Positions 44,722 to 53,725 of a stretch of 64,000 nucleotides of DNA are shown piece by piece. The notes under the pieces were generated by a model. The model ran no database searches. It had not been told where the DNA came from and saw only the letters and a list, made by a program, of their open reading frames with translations. The translations under genes and the position numbers were made by a program. Source of the DNA: Phoma sp. XZ068 (Eukaryota; Ascomycota; Dothideomycetes; Pleosporales; Didymellaceae); NCBI GenBank assembly GCA_004835665.1, contig ML240445.1, positions 1,178,001 through 1,242,000 of the forward strand. Reading direction: 5' to 3'. Position 1 is the stretch's first letter, and each line of letters starts with the position of its first letter.

Positions 44722-45796
44722 TCACCGACGATAATCAGGCATTGAGCGGGGACCGGACTGCGGCCACGTCATAAAGCTGAATTTTGGGACGAAGTCTGGT
44801 GTAGTAGTTGATGCTGTCTGAGGTTTAAAAGCGGAGAAGGTGTATGACTGCGATTGATCGAGTGGAGGGGAAGAGAGGGGTTTCGTCGCTGGCGTGGGAA
44901 GATATTCTCCATTGTTTTTTCCTTGGGGGTGTAGCATTGTATTGGGTTCGTTGCCTGTGCGTACAGTTGCTTCGGGGAGAGACATCTCTAGCTCATTGCT
45001 GTTCTGTGTTGTCATCGGATGGCGTGGGACTTGAACCTCGACGCCACATCCATTGCTGCCTCCTTCTTTTTCGCTGATGGCGTGCTTAGTGCGTAGCTTG
45101 CGTCTTTTCCTCGACCGGGTGAACGCATCACTCGTTTCCTTCGCGAGCGTCAGCTCTGATGCAGCCCACTCTAACCACTCGACCACCTTCCCAGCTGCTT
45201 CTTCGTTCATGCTGCGACATGTACCCGCGACTGCTTTCATGCCAGGGCCTTGACTGGGATACGCGGCCATGAGGTTCTCAAGGTGGTTGATGACACGGTG
45301 GCAATGCTTTTCTGATTGTTCGGTATTGAGGACCTGCTGCTCGAGAGTCTCGATTCTCTGATTCAGGCTGGAAATGGTAGACTTGGCTTCCTGCAATTCG
45401 AGCCGCTGTTGCTCCTTCTCACTTTCCAGCTGCGCGATCGTGTCTTTCCATTTCCCTTCTCTCGCTTCCTTGGCTAGATCTAGCTGCTTCTCCACCCAGT
45501 CCAGCCACTCCTTCTCGCGCGTATCTCTTGGGTGTAGTAAGCTCCTGCGACGGGAGACGATGTATTCGGGGATGCAGTCCGAGCGTTCATGACTTGCGTG
45601 CAAGGTTCTTGAAAGGCTCCAGGATATCGAATTGTTCGTCATATGCTAATCGAAGGCATCTGTTGGTGCGCTCGAGAGTCGTTTGGTTTTGGAGCTTGCT
45701 CTTCAAGTGCTTATTTTCTGCGATCAACTTCGTGAGGTCATCTTTCACTTGGTCGAGAGCTTGGTGAGACCTATGGGCATTTGTGTCTTGAGACAT
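44722..45796 (-). CDS. coiled-coil paralogue A with repeated W-x2-W module; frame break at ~45600
   Basis: Two overlapping frames read as one gene. The first (45796-45587) encodes MSQDTNAHRSHQALDQVKDD, then a leucine/lysine coiled coil, and ends LEPFKNLARKS-stop. The second (45642-44722, +1 relative) carries SDCIPEYIVSRRRSLLHPRD, the module KEWLDWVEKQLDLAKEAREG, a long coiled coil (LESEKEQQRLELQEAKSTIS), a second module copy VVEWLEWAASELTLAKETSD, a basic SRKRRKLRTKH patch (likely nuclear signal) and a disordered tail. The adjacent gene 46292-46816 has the same MSQD start, coiled coil and module in one frame. A single-base indel or a non-standard decoding event near 45590-45640 is therefore the simplest reading; no good intron fits. 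No known function. Confidence 0.55.
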
Positions 45797-46291
45797 GGTC
45801 GGGTCAAGGTGTGGCTGGCTTGGTAGAGGTAGACTTATATGATTGAATTGTTGGAGAAGGCGGAGACGTTGAAGGAGAGGGGAGGAGTGATGGTTTGCTG
45901 TAGGCGACTTTATCTGCGTTAATCAGGCCGTATCTCACCTCCCTTCGCTGGTTATGAGTAAAGTCAAAGTAAAGGTGAGATCCGAGACAGAAAGACACTA
46001 AGAGTCAGATCATAGAGTAGACGCAGCTACTCGATTCTGCATTTGTATATGAATCCTCATAGATAAACCAAATCTGAGCAGTAGAATCGCACACTCCCAG
46101 CACTGAAACCCCAATTCTTTTGCTTCCCAAAATGAAAGAAAGAAAGACCCCGACTCCTCCATAACCGTTCGTTTCTTCAACGGACAGATTCCAACGTGCC
46201 TCTAGTCGCTGTATATCTCAGGGCGATGTTAACTCCGTGGACAGCTGATAGGACCTAACGAAGTCGAGGATCTCGCAGTGAACCAGCACTC

Positions 46292-46816
46292 TCATCGTGA
46301 ACGCTTGTTCGGAATTCCCGGATGTATTGAAGAACAACCTCCAGAAGTAGGCATGAAGTCGCTGCCACGCTTCCGAGTGGCCGATCCAATCACTCCAGTC
46401 GCACCACTACCAGTATTGTTGACACGCCCGTAGGCCTCTCTCATGTCCTTCGCGAACTGCAGCTCTTTGTCGACCCACTTGAACCATCCTTCCTCCCTGA
46501 TTTTTTCGTCGAGCCCAAAGAATAGAAATCCAATTTCGTCGTATGAGAATCCTGGGACACCGGACTTGCCTTCGTGGTACCGCGTTGAAAGCTTCCTGAG
46601 ATGGCCACAACGAGCTTCGTGCATCTGTTTGTTCCATATGTTCAGAGGCTCATCGTCTGTATATGAACCGAGCTTTGCTTTGAGTTGCTGATTCTCCTCC
46701 TTCAATTTGTCGTTCTCGTCAGTCACTTTTGTAAGTGTTGTTGCAACCTGTGCGAGTGTGACGGTAGTCTGTTCAAGGCCAGTTTTAGCCTCATGAATTT
46801 GCGGATCTTGAGACAT
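46292..46816 (-). CDS. coiled-coil paralogue B with W-x2-W module, 174 aa
   Basis: Single-exon 174-aa protein starting MSQDPQIHEAKTGLEQTTVT. Residues ~15-50 form a heptad coiled coil (KVTDENDKLKEENQQLKAKL). Then come GHLRKLSTRYHEGKSGVPGF and YDEIGFLFFGLDEKIREEGW, the module GWFKWVDKELQFAKDMREAY, and a Gly/Ser-rich basic tail (SATRKRGSDF...NKRSR). It shares start, architecture and module with gene A about 500 bp away and is its clear paralogue. No family is recognised. The absence of signal peptide and membrane segments suggests an intracellular, oligomerising protein. Confidence 0.7.
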   Translation of the reverse strand: MSQDPQIHEAKTGLEQTTVTLAQVATTLTKVTDENDKLKEENQQLKAKLGSYTDDEPLNIWNKQMHEARCGHLRKLSTRYHEGKSGVPGFSYDEIGFLFFGLDEKIREEGWFKWVDKELQFAKDMREAYGRVNNTGSGATGVIGSATRKRGSDFMPTSGGCSSIHPGIPNKRSR

Positions 46817-47330
46817 GGTGTGGGCTGTTTGTAATGATCTGCTACAGAAAGGTTACGTGGGTTGGTTAGTTGGTGTTTTGGCCGTGAACAGACGTGCCGA
46901 GGTCGTTGGAAAACTCGGTGTGGGCTAGGAGTTGTCGAGGTAGGAAAGAGGATTATAAACGGTAGGAGTGAGTGATTATATAACCCTCTGTGGAGCGAGG
47001 CTGTCTAAGTGAGAGACGTGCGGTGTTTGCATTAAGTAAGCGACGGCAAGTCGATGGTGAAGGTGAGAGTACAAGTGAGTGTATTTGATTTTTCCGGTAC
47101 AGTAGAATGTATCTCGCCTATTTTGAATGCTGTGCTGATGAGCAGCCCACATTAGACTGTCACGTATCCGATACTCCTTCGTAAACGTGTCCTTAATAGC
47201 CTCCATGTATGCTTCGCCTGCATTGTGTCCCGTTTGTACCAATATCTGCATCCTGCTCCTCTCAGGATGCACCCAGACTTCTGACAGTGACACTTTCAGT
47301 GCGCGAGCATGGATCGCAGAGCAAATGCCA

Positions 47331-48056
47331 TCAGGGGCTAGGAACAGCCTTGGATGCTTCCTTTACCTGCAGCTTAGCTTCCGCAGCAGTTCGGGCCTCC
47401 TTCTCGATCTGCAGCTCGGAGATCAACACCTCAATGTTCGTCTCCAGAACACCTATCACCGTCTTGAACTGACTGATCTGGTCGGTATCGGAGTGCTCAA
47501 CCTCCTTGTCCGTGGTATCCGTGGTGTTGGTAGGGCTTGGATCATCGACCAAGGTCTTCATGCATCCAGTTGCGAGCTCGAGGTGTGCTCCAGAGAAGAC
47601 TTGCTGCTGCTCAATGAACCGGCGTTGTTCGTCATAGAGCCAGCGTTCTTGTTCATGAAGGTGACGCGACCAATCGTGAAGCCTTTGAGTCAGCAGGAGC
47701 AGACGTCCGCAGGCGTGGGCCTGAGAATTCTGTGCGGCCACCATAGCATTCACCAGGCGTTCACTGAGCTTCAGGTCATCTTGAGCTTTGGCTTGGCGGT
47801 GATGAGTTTGCGGAACTGGCTCGGTGCCCTCATTCTTGTGACCATCAACCACGTCTTCGCTCTTGCCATCAGTCTTGCGAGGCGAGCGTCGCGGAACAAA
47901 TACAACATTTGGCCAACCAACAGGTCGATAGCGAGCAGCAGCGGACCTACTCGTGGGTTCGTAGTCTTCGCTCGTGTCGCTCGTGTCACTGGTGTCGCTC
48001 GACCTCTTTCGTTTGGGGCTCGTCTGTTGGTCTCGATGCAGCTCATCGGGCTCCAT
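47331..48056 (-). CDS. coiled-coil protein C, possible 3' continuation in another frame
   Basis: 241-aa frame starting MEPDELHRDQQTSPKRKRSS with a DTS repeat (SDTSDTSDTSEDYE), two basic patches and long helices (LKLSERLVNAMVAAQNSQAH, LHEQERWLYDEQRRFIEQQQ). The C-terminal coiled coil LISELQIEKEARTAAEAKLQ ends KAVPSP-stop at 47331. Directly after that TGA the +1 frame is open to 46976 with protein-like sequence (APDGICSAIHARALKVSLSE, VWVHPERSRMQILVQTGHNA). A donor-like CAG-GTAAAG near 47370 does not give the right phase. Same strand and style as genes A and B, but I see no copy of their W-x2-W module. Function unknown. Confidence 0.6.
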   Translation of the reverse strand: MEPDELHRDQQTSPKRKRSSDTSDTSDTSEDYEPTSRSAAARYRPVGWPNVVFVPRRSPRKTDGKSEDVVDGHKNEGTEPVPQTHHRQAKAQDDLKLSERLVNAMVAAQNSQAHACGRLLLLTQRLHDWSRHLHEQERWLYDEQRRFIEQQQVFSGAHLELATGCMKTLVDDPSPTNTTDTTDKEVEHSDTDQISQFKTVIGVLETNIEVLISELQIEKEARTAAEAKLQVKEASKAVPSP

Positions 48057-48564
48057 GGCTTGATATTTGTGCCGTGTTCGGCTGCTTGGTGAAGCTGATG
48101 AGCGTAACGTACGAGGAACAGTGATGACAACAAAGTGTGCAAGATCAGCGGGGATGATGTGCTAGGAGTGGAGGAAGGGAGTGAGGAAGTAAGATGTGCA
48201 GGTGAGGTGGCAGTTGCTAAAGCGGAAAGCCAAAGAGTAAGGTGCCTTGTCGAGACTGACACGCGGGAGGTAATCAAGGAAGGATCGAGAATCCACCCCC
48301 TCACCGCGCAATTGCAGCTTCCTCAAGCCTTGGATACTCACTTGTATTTGTATATACTGTTGAATTTGGCTACAAGAATATCGATGTGGCGGCCTGTACT
48401 TCATAGCCTGCTTTGCCTCATCCGCATCTGCATGGCCTCTTCACCAAAATGCCGCGCTCTTTTCTATCCACACACCCATGCATTGACTAGCTCTCGCCAT
48501 GTCCAAGCCCGTTCTAACATGTCGTCATAACATCATACGTGCAGCTTTCAAGGTCGGCCTTGTC
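48057..48564. other. intergenic region
   Basis: About 0.5 kb between gene C (upstream side) and the KAP114 stop codon. Nothing recognised. Confidence 0.5.
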
Positions 48565-51500
48565 TCACGCCGCACTGTCGCGTAACCTCTGCTGTTCCTC
48601 CTCGTTCAGTTGACCGAACTCTTCCGCGAAACCAGGTGTTGTTGCAGCGCGAGTGAAGAACTCCACAAGGAACGCTTGTGTCTCGTCGTCTCGCTGGCGA
48701 CCACTGCTGGGGCCGTCCTCGGCAGCATATGCCATCAGCTGCTCCTTCGTGAAACCGCTGCCAAGATCGACAAATGGGTTCGGCTCATCTTCCCAAGAGC
48801 CGTCGTCCGAAGCCTCATCTGCAAGCTCAGCCGCAGCGTTGGCATCGAGAGGCGCTCCTGCAGCTGACTGCAATTCAACAATCAGTACCTTGAGGATCTT
48901 AAGGGTGGCGGGAATGATCGTCCATCGGTCAGGATCTGTTGGATCAGTCAGATGAATTGAGTTAGCAGAGGGTTTAAAGGACATACTGGTCCTTGCGCGA
49001 CTCCTCGTCATGATCCGACCGTCTGTATTAGGAATCAACTCGCCTTTGACCTGGATCTCAGCTAACCGGGAGTCCTTCAAGTCGTACAGCTTCGAGAGGG
49101 CAATGACACTATCAGAGTCAGTATGGCTTCGAAAAAGTAAATCGGACTGCGAGGTTAAAGCAAAGTAATGCCCGATGCGTGATACGTACTTTTGGCGAAT
49201 CTCATCGTAGCCAGCAAAGTTGATCGAGTTCTCAAGCCATTTTGCCATCACGACCTGTAGACCGTTCTGATTGTTGATGTGCTGTCGCGCTAGGAACTCG
49301 ACCACCTCTGAAGCGTGGTTCAAGCTGAGCCGTGCGAAGACGAGGGTCAGACTCTGAATGAACTGTGCCTGTTCAGCGGTGGCAAGGCGCGAAGCGACGC
49401 TGCGCAGGAGTTCCTCCAGGTAAGGACCAAGCCTCTCGTGGCCAGCCTTCTCTACTACCTCGGCAGCAAGAGCACCGACTTCTCCAGCGGCATGGTCTGA
49501 AGAAGAAGAGAGAAGACGTGAGATGATGAGAAGGACGACTTCGAGTCCTGCCTTTCCAGTGTCGTCGCGCCACTCAAACAGCTGCTGGTGGTCATGCGAG
49601 ATGATGTTCTTCACTGCGATCGTGGCAGCCTTGAGCAACTCCTCGTCCGTAGCACCAAGTAACAGTCGAGTAAGTTTGGGCATCGTAGCTGCAACAAAGC
49701 CAGGAGGCAGTGGCTCAGGACCATATTCAGCAAGCACGCCAAGGAGCTCGGCGGCCAGGTTGGTCAGAGCATTCTCTTCGGTGAGGTTGCCAACGTCGAA
49801 CGCGGCAGTGAGCGAGGGGAGGACCTTTGCACACAGGTTGACGTACGCATCGCCTCCCATGCGAGCAATGGATTGTGTCACTTCTTCGAAAGTCTCATTG
49901 ACCAACATTGTTAGCTGGAAGTTGTTCGCTCCATGACTTGCAACCGAGAATAACAGGTCCAGACCGTTAGCAGTGATGCAGATACGTGTGTCGATAAGAA
50001 TGGCATCTCTAAGAGTCTCAACCAGGGTAACCATCAGGTCGTCACTATCGGCCAGTTCCTGCATATCTTGTGTGTTCAGGTACTCCTGGATGGCATGGAT
50101 GATGTTCGGCTGTAGGGGCTGCGTAACGCTGGCAGGTAGAGCCTGCAGATAGAACTGCAAGGCGCGAATGCAGGATACGCGAACCACATCGGACTCGTCA
50201 TTAGAGATAGCTTGGAGCGACGCTTCGAGGAAGGAAGAGGCGAACTGTTGTAGTGAATCACCAGACGTCCGGGTCAGGCTACCGGCGATCAGATAACCAC
50301 GGGCTCTGAGGAAAGCATCCGGTTGTTGCATGGCATAGCGGGTAAAGTCAACAAAACCACTCGCGGCCTCAGAGCTAATCTGCTTGTCGACATCTTGGAA
50401 GTCGCTGAGCATCTGGCTGAGGACGTAAAGTGCAGCTTCCTTCGCCTTCCAGTTCTCAGTGCCCGAGTACAAAGCTCTTGTGTATGCCAGAAGCCCGTTG
50501 ATTGTTGGTTCAGAAAGCCACTCACCAAGCTTGATAACGAGATCACCACATGCTGTTCGAGGGGTGTAGTTGGCGGTGACACTTGTCTCTTCACTAAGGA
50601 ATATGTTGACGTCGATGTCCCATAACCCTTCTTCTTCAGTGGTAATCTGCGCGTAGCCAACGGCCAGCTTCATTACTTCGGTGACCCAGGAGTTCTCAGC
50701 AGACTGGTGCTGAAGCTCTTGCTCGAGCTGGGCACGCACGGGCGGTGCTCGAATGCATGCCTGCATGAAGTCAAGCTCCTCGAGGACGAGGAAATCCAGA
50801 GTGTAGGGCAGCCCATCGGCGTCTTCCAGCCTGCTTTGTCGCTCTTCCTGGATGTACATGAGGTGGTATGCCGGTTGTAGTGTCGACAGCTCTTCCCACG
50901 TAGCTTGGAACAGAACAAGGCTGTGGGGCGAGATCATGGAGGGGAAGAGGGATCGTACGCGCATCAAGACCTAGATATTGTCAGTCTGCGGGCACAATCG
51001 TAAAATTATGACATGCTGCTTACCTTGACGACCTGCAGCTTGAGAGCAATGAGACCCTTGTATGTCTCAGCGTTCGATGCTTCATCCATCTCTTCCTGCT
51101 CCGAAGGCGGGTCTGACAGCTTCGTCTTCAGCACGCTGATGAAGAACGGAAGCCACTCCTTCAGAATCTCATCCGCAAAGCCCTTGACTGATGCCTTGTG
51201 ATCCTCGAGAATCATTTCTAGAATATCGAAACAGCCACGGAAGACACTGCAGGCCAGTGCTCGGTGCTGGGGCCGCCTCTGCTCGTTCGCTGCCACATCG
51301 TATATGACCTTCACAAGCTGGGGCGCCACGCCGAAGAAAGTGTTCTCGTTGAAGCAGTCGTCGACCAGCTCGCTCAGCACCTTCAGTGCGCCGTGCAACT
51401 GCCCGTCGGTGGCGTGTGGGATGAGTTGGAGGAGGTTGTCGAGGAGATCGGGCCATTGGTCTGGGTAGTCGGCGGCAGCAACCTTGCTGACGACCAGACT

Positions 51501-51833
51501 GGCGGCGGCCTTGAGCTTTCGGTCGAGGTGGTCGGTGGTGGCCAGCTGGAGCAGCTGAGGGCGGATCTGCGCCTTTGTCTCGTCGGTGACTAGGATTTGG
51601 CCCTTGAACTCGTCGAAGTTGGCACTCCACCCGGCCAGTACCAGCTGCTTGAGCGACAGCAGGGCAGCCTGGCGAATGTTGAGGGGCACGCTGTCATGGC
51701 AGGCGATGCCCACGAGGCCGAGGGGCAATTCCTGGTGGCCGTAGAAGGAGGCGAGCTGCTGCTCGGCGTGCTTGCGCGGTGTCTCCTGGGCCGACTGGGT
51801 TGCGGCCAGCAGGGCGACTAGCTGGTCCTCCAT
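48565..51833 (-). CDS. KAP114: importin-9/KAP114-type karyopherin beta
   Basis: Nuclear import receptor. In yeast Kap114 carries TBP, histones and others; importin-9 carries histones and actin. Three exons (51833-51024, 50970-48987, 48935-48565) give 1054 aa, the normal length. The start MEDQLVALLAATQSAQETPR is preferred over an in-frame ATG at 51956, because residues just after it form the first HEAT repeat and the Ran-binding importin-N region (RKHAEQQLASFYGHQELPLG, DSVPLNIRQAALLSLKQLVL). HEAT repeats follow throughout, with YPDQWPDLLDNLLQLIP in repeat 3. The C-terminus has the family's acidic insert (DEASDDGSWEDEPNPFVDLG) and ends QLNEEEQQRLRDSAA. Intron 2 is 51 nt (GTATGT, CTAAC, CAACAG), a multiple of three without stops, so its retention would add 17 residues. 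It is divergent to REV7. Confidence 0.93.
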
Positions 51834-52542
51834 TGCTGCTGACGAGGGGCGTGCGCGCAGAGGGCTAGTGGGCGCGTCTAGCGTTCCCCGCGTTGGATTG
51901 CGTTGGGTGGGATGCGGCGGGGGACGCGTCTGTTGTGGTGCAAGCTGGGCGGTCAATAGTCTGGAGAATGGTTACGCGACCCGGAGAGGAGGGGCACGCC
52001 GGTGTGAAGCCTGACGGCCTGGTGCCCGACAGACTGACGCAAGCGGGGTCGACGAGCTGGAACAGCAGGCCGAAGACAAAGCAATGCTATGCAATGCAGA
52101 TATTATGACTCGCTGAAAGTAATCAAGCTGGAGAAAGAAGAAGCAAACAATGCATGCCCCGGTAAAACTGTTGGTGAGGGCCCTGGCCAATCACGATAGT
52201 TGCTCCGATCTCTTTCGCAGGTGAAAGATGTTTTCCGCCTCACGTCACAATGTTGACTCAGGCTGCGACCACACGACTACACGCCTGCTCATTCTTGACA
52301 AGGAAGGTCAGCACTCAGCACTCTCGACCGTCGCTCCTGGCTGAACTGAGCTGAGTTTTGGATATCACCATGTCACATGCTCACGCGACGACCATGACGC
52401 GCTGGACCCTGTAATTGACAACCTCGATGGCAGCCGCACGAGCGCCACTTCCGCATAACAAATGCACTGCATTGCTCCACCTTCAGCGAGGTTGTCCGGT
52501 GCCCGCACCATCAGGTGAACAGCACCTGTCATTGAAGTCGAA
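51834..52542. other. divergent promoter of KAP114 and REV7
   Basis: About 0.7 kb shared upstream region. It contains a TGACTCA heptamer at 52254-52260 of uncertain meaning. No coding feature is recognised. Confidence 0.5.
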
Positions 52543-53544
52543 ATGGGCGCAACCTACACCGAAACCCTCGACGCGTTTACCAACTTCCTCACTGCCTACG
52601 TCCACACGCTCCTCTACCTGCGCACCCTCTACCCACGGACCTCTTTCGTGCACTCGCGCTTCCACAACACCTCCGCCTACCAGTCGCGGCATCCGCTAGT
52701 CTGTGAATGGATCCGCGATGCCATCGATGCCGTGCGCAACGAACTGCTCGACGGCACCGTATCGCGCATTGCCATTGTGATCTTCAGCTACGGAAACGGA
52801 AACGGCAGCGGCAGTAAGAGTGGAAGTGGGGACTCAAGGAGCAGTGGTACAGGGGACGTCCAGATCATGGAGCGCTTCATGTTGGACGTTTCTGCGTTCC
52901 CCACCGTGGACAAAGACGACCGAAACGCCGTGATGGAGTGGGGATCGTCTCGCCCGTCGTCACGCGGGTCGTCGCGCTCTGCCTCACCTGATGAAGACGA
53001 CGAGGAAGACGAAGAACACGACGAAGGGCAAGACACGCCAATTCGCAACCGCAGCGAGAGCCACGAGCCCCCACCTTTCGACATCGGCGTCGACACAAAT
53101 CTCTCCGAGCAGATGCGCGCAGCGCTCATATCGCTAACAACGCGGTGTGCCCAGCTCTCTCCCCTACCGGAAAAATGCTCGTTCAATATCAGTATGGAAC
53201 TCAAAGACGAAGCGGATATTGACCCACCGCTGGGACATCCGCAGGCCTGGATACCGGTGCAGCCCAGTCTGCAGAAGACGGGGCGGCGCAACGATAAGCG
53301 TGCTACTGTGGAGGATGAGGGAGGAGAAGGGTCGACGCAGGAGAGCAAAGAATCAGACAAGAGGAAGAAAGGTGAGGATCTGGGAGGCGTGAGGGTCACG
53401 CCGATTAGGACCGTGGAGACAGGGACGTTTAGGTTTGAGACGTGGGTCGAGGAGGGGAGAGCAAAGTTCGAAGGGATAGGCGGGAAGGCAAAAGGGAAGG
53501 CGAAAGTCAGCTTCTCAAGCTCAGGAGACAGCATGATTAAGTAA
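52543..53544 (+). CDS. REV7: REV7/MAD2L2-type HORMA protein, DNA polymerase zeta accessory subunit
   Basis: HORMA-domain adaptor that binds Rev3 and Rev1 in translesion synthesis by polymerase zeta. Single exon, 333 aa. The N-terminal HORMA core is clear: YTETLDAFTNFLTAYVHTLL, YLRTLYPRTSFVHSRFHNTS, HPLVCEWIRDAIDAVRNELL, and QIMERFMLDVSAFP after an insert. The late part (EQMRAALISLTTRCAQLSPL, CSFNISMELKDEADIDPPLG, WIPVQPSL, VRVTPIRTVETGTFRFETWV) forms the safety-belt region. It is longer than yeast or human Rev7 (about 210-245 aa) owing to a Gly/Ser insert (residues ~85-105), an acidic insert (DEDDEEDEEHDEGQDTP, ~148-164) and a Lys/Glu-rich loop (~255-280). All inserts fall between conserved strands and are probably disordered. 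Confidence 0.92.
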   Translation: MGATYTETLDAFTNFLTAYVHTLLYLRTLYPRTSFVHSRFHNTSAYQSRHPLVCEWIRDAIDAVRNELLDGTVSRIAIVIFSYGNGNGSGSKSGSGDSRSSGTGDVQIMERFMLDVSAFPTVDKDDRNAVMEWGSSRPSSRGSSRSASPDEDDEEDEEHDEGQDTPIRNRSESHEPPPFDIGVDTNLSEQMRAALISLTTRCAQLSPLPEKCSFNISMELKDEADIDPPLGHPQAWIPVQPSLQKTGRRNDKRATVEDEGGEGSTQESKESDKRKKGEDLGGVRVTPIRTVETGTFRFETWVEEGRAKFEGIGGKAKGKAKVSFSSSGDSMIK

Positions 53545-53725
53545 TGGTATTACATCGAACGTTGGTTTCTGAAGCTCGGGTAATAGTGAAATAGTGATGA
53601 CATTGTGCCTTAAGATGTAGTCGCTAGATGCGCTAATATGCCACATGTCTATGCCCAAAGAACCACCCAATACGCCGTCCGTATCCATGCTACGCTAAAG
53701 ATGTCGTGTACTATCCCCAGAGAAT

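Noticed and set aside
47187..48092. 301-codon plus-strand frame opposite coiled-coil gene C
   Set aside because: It is the antisense shadow of the coiled-coil gene; the minus strand has the coiled-coil and basic-patch composition of a protein.
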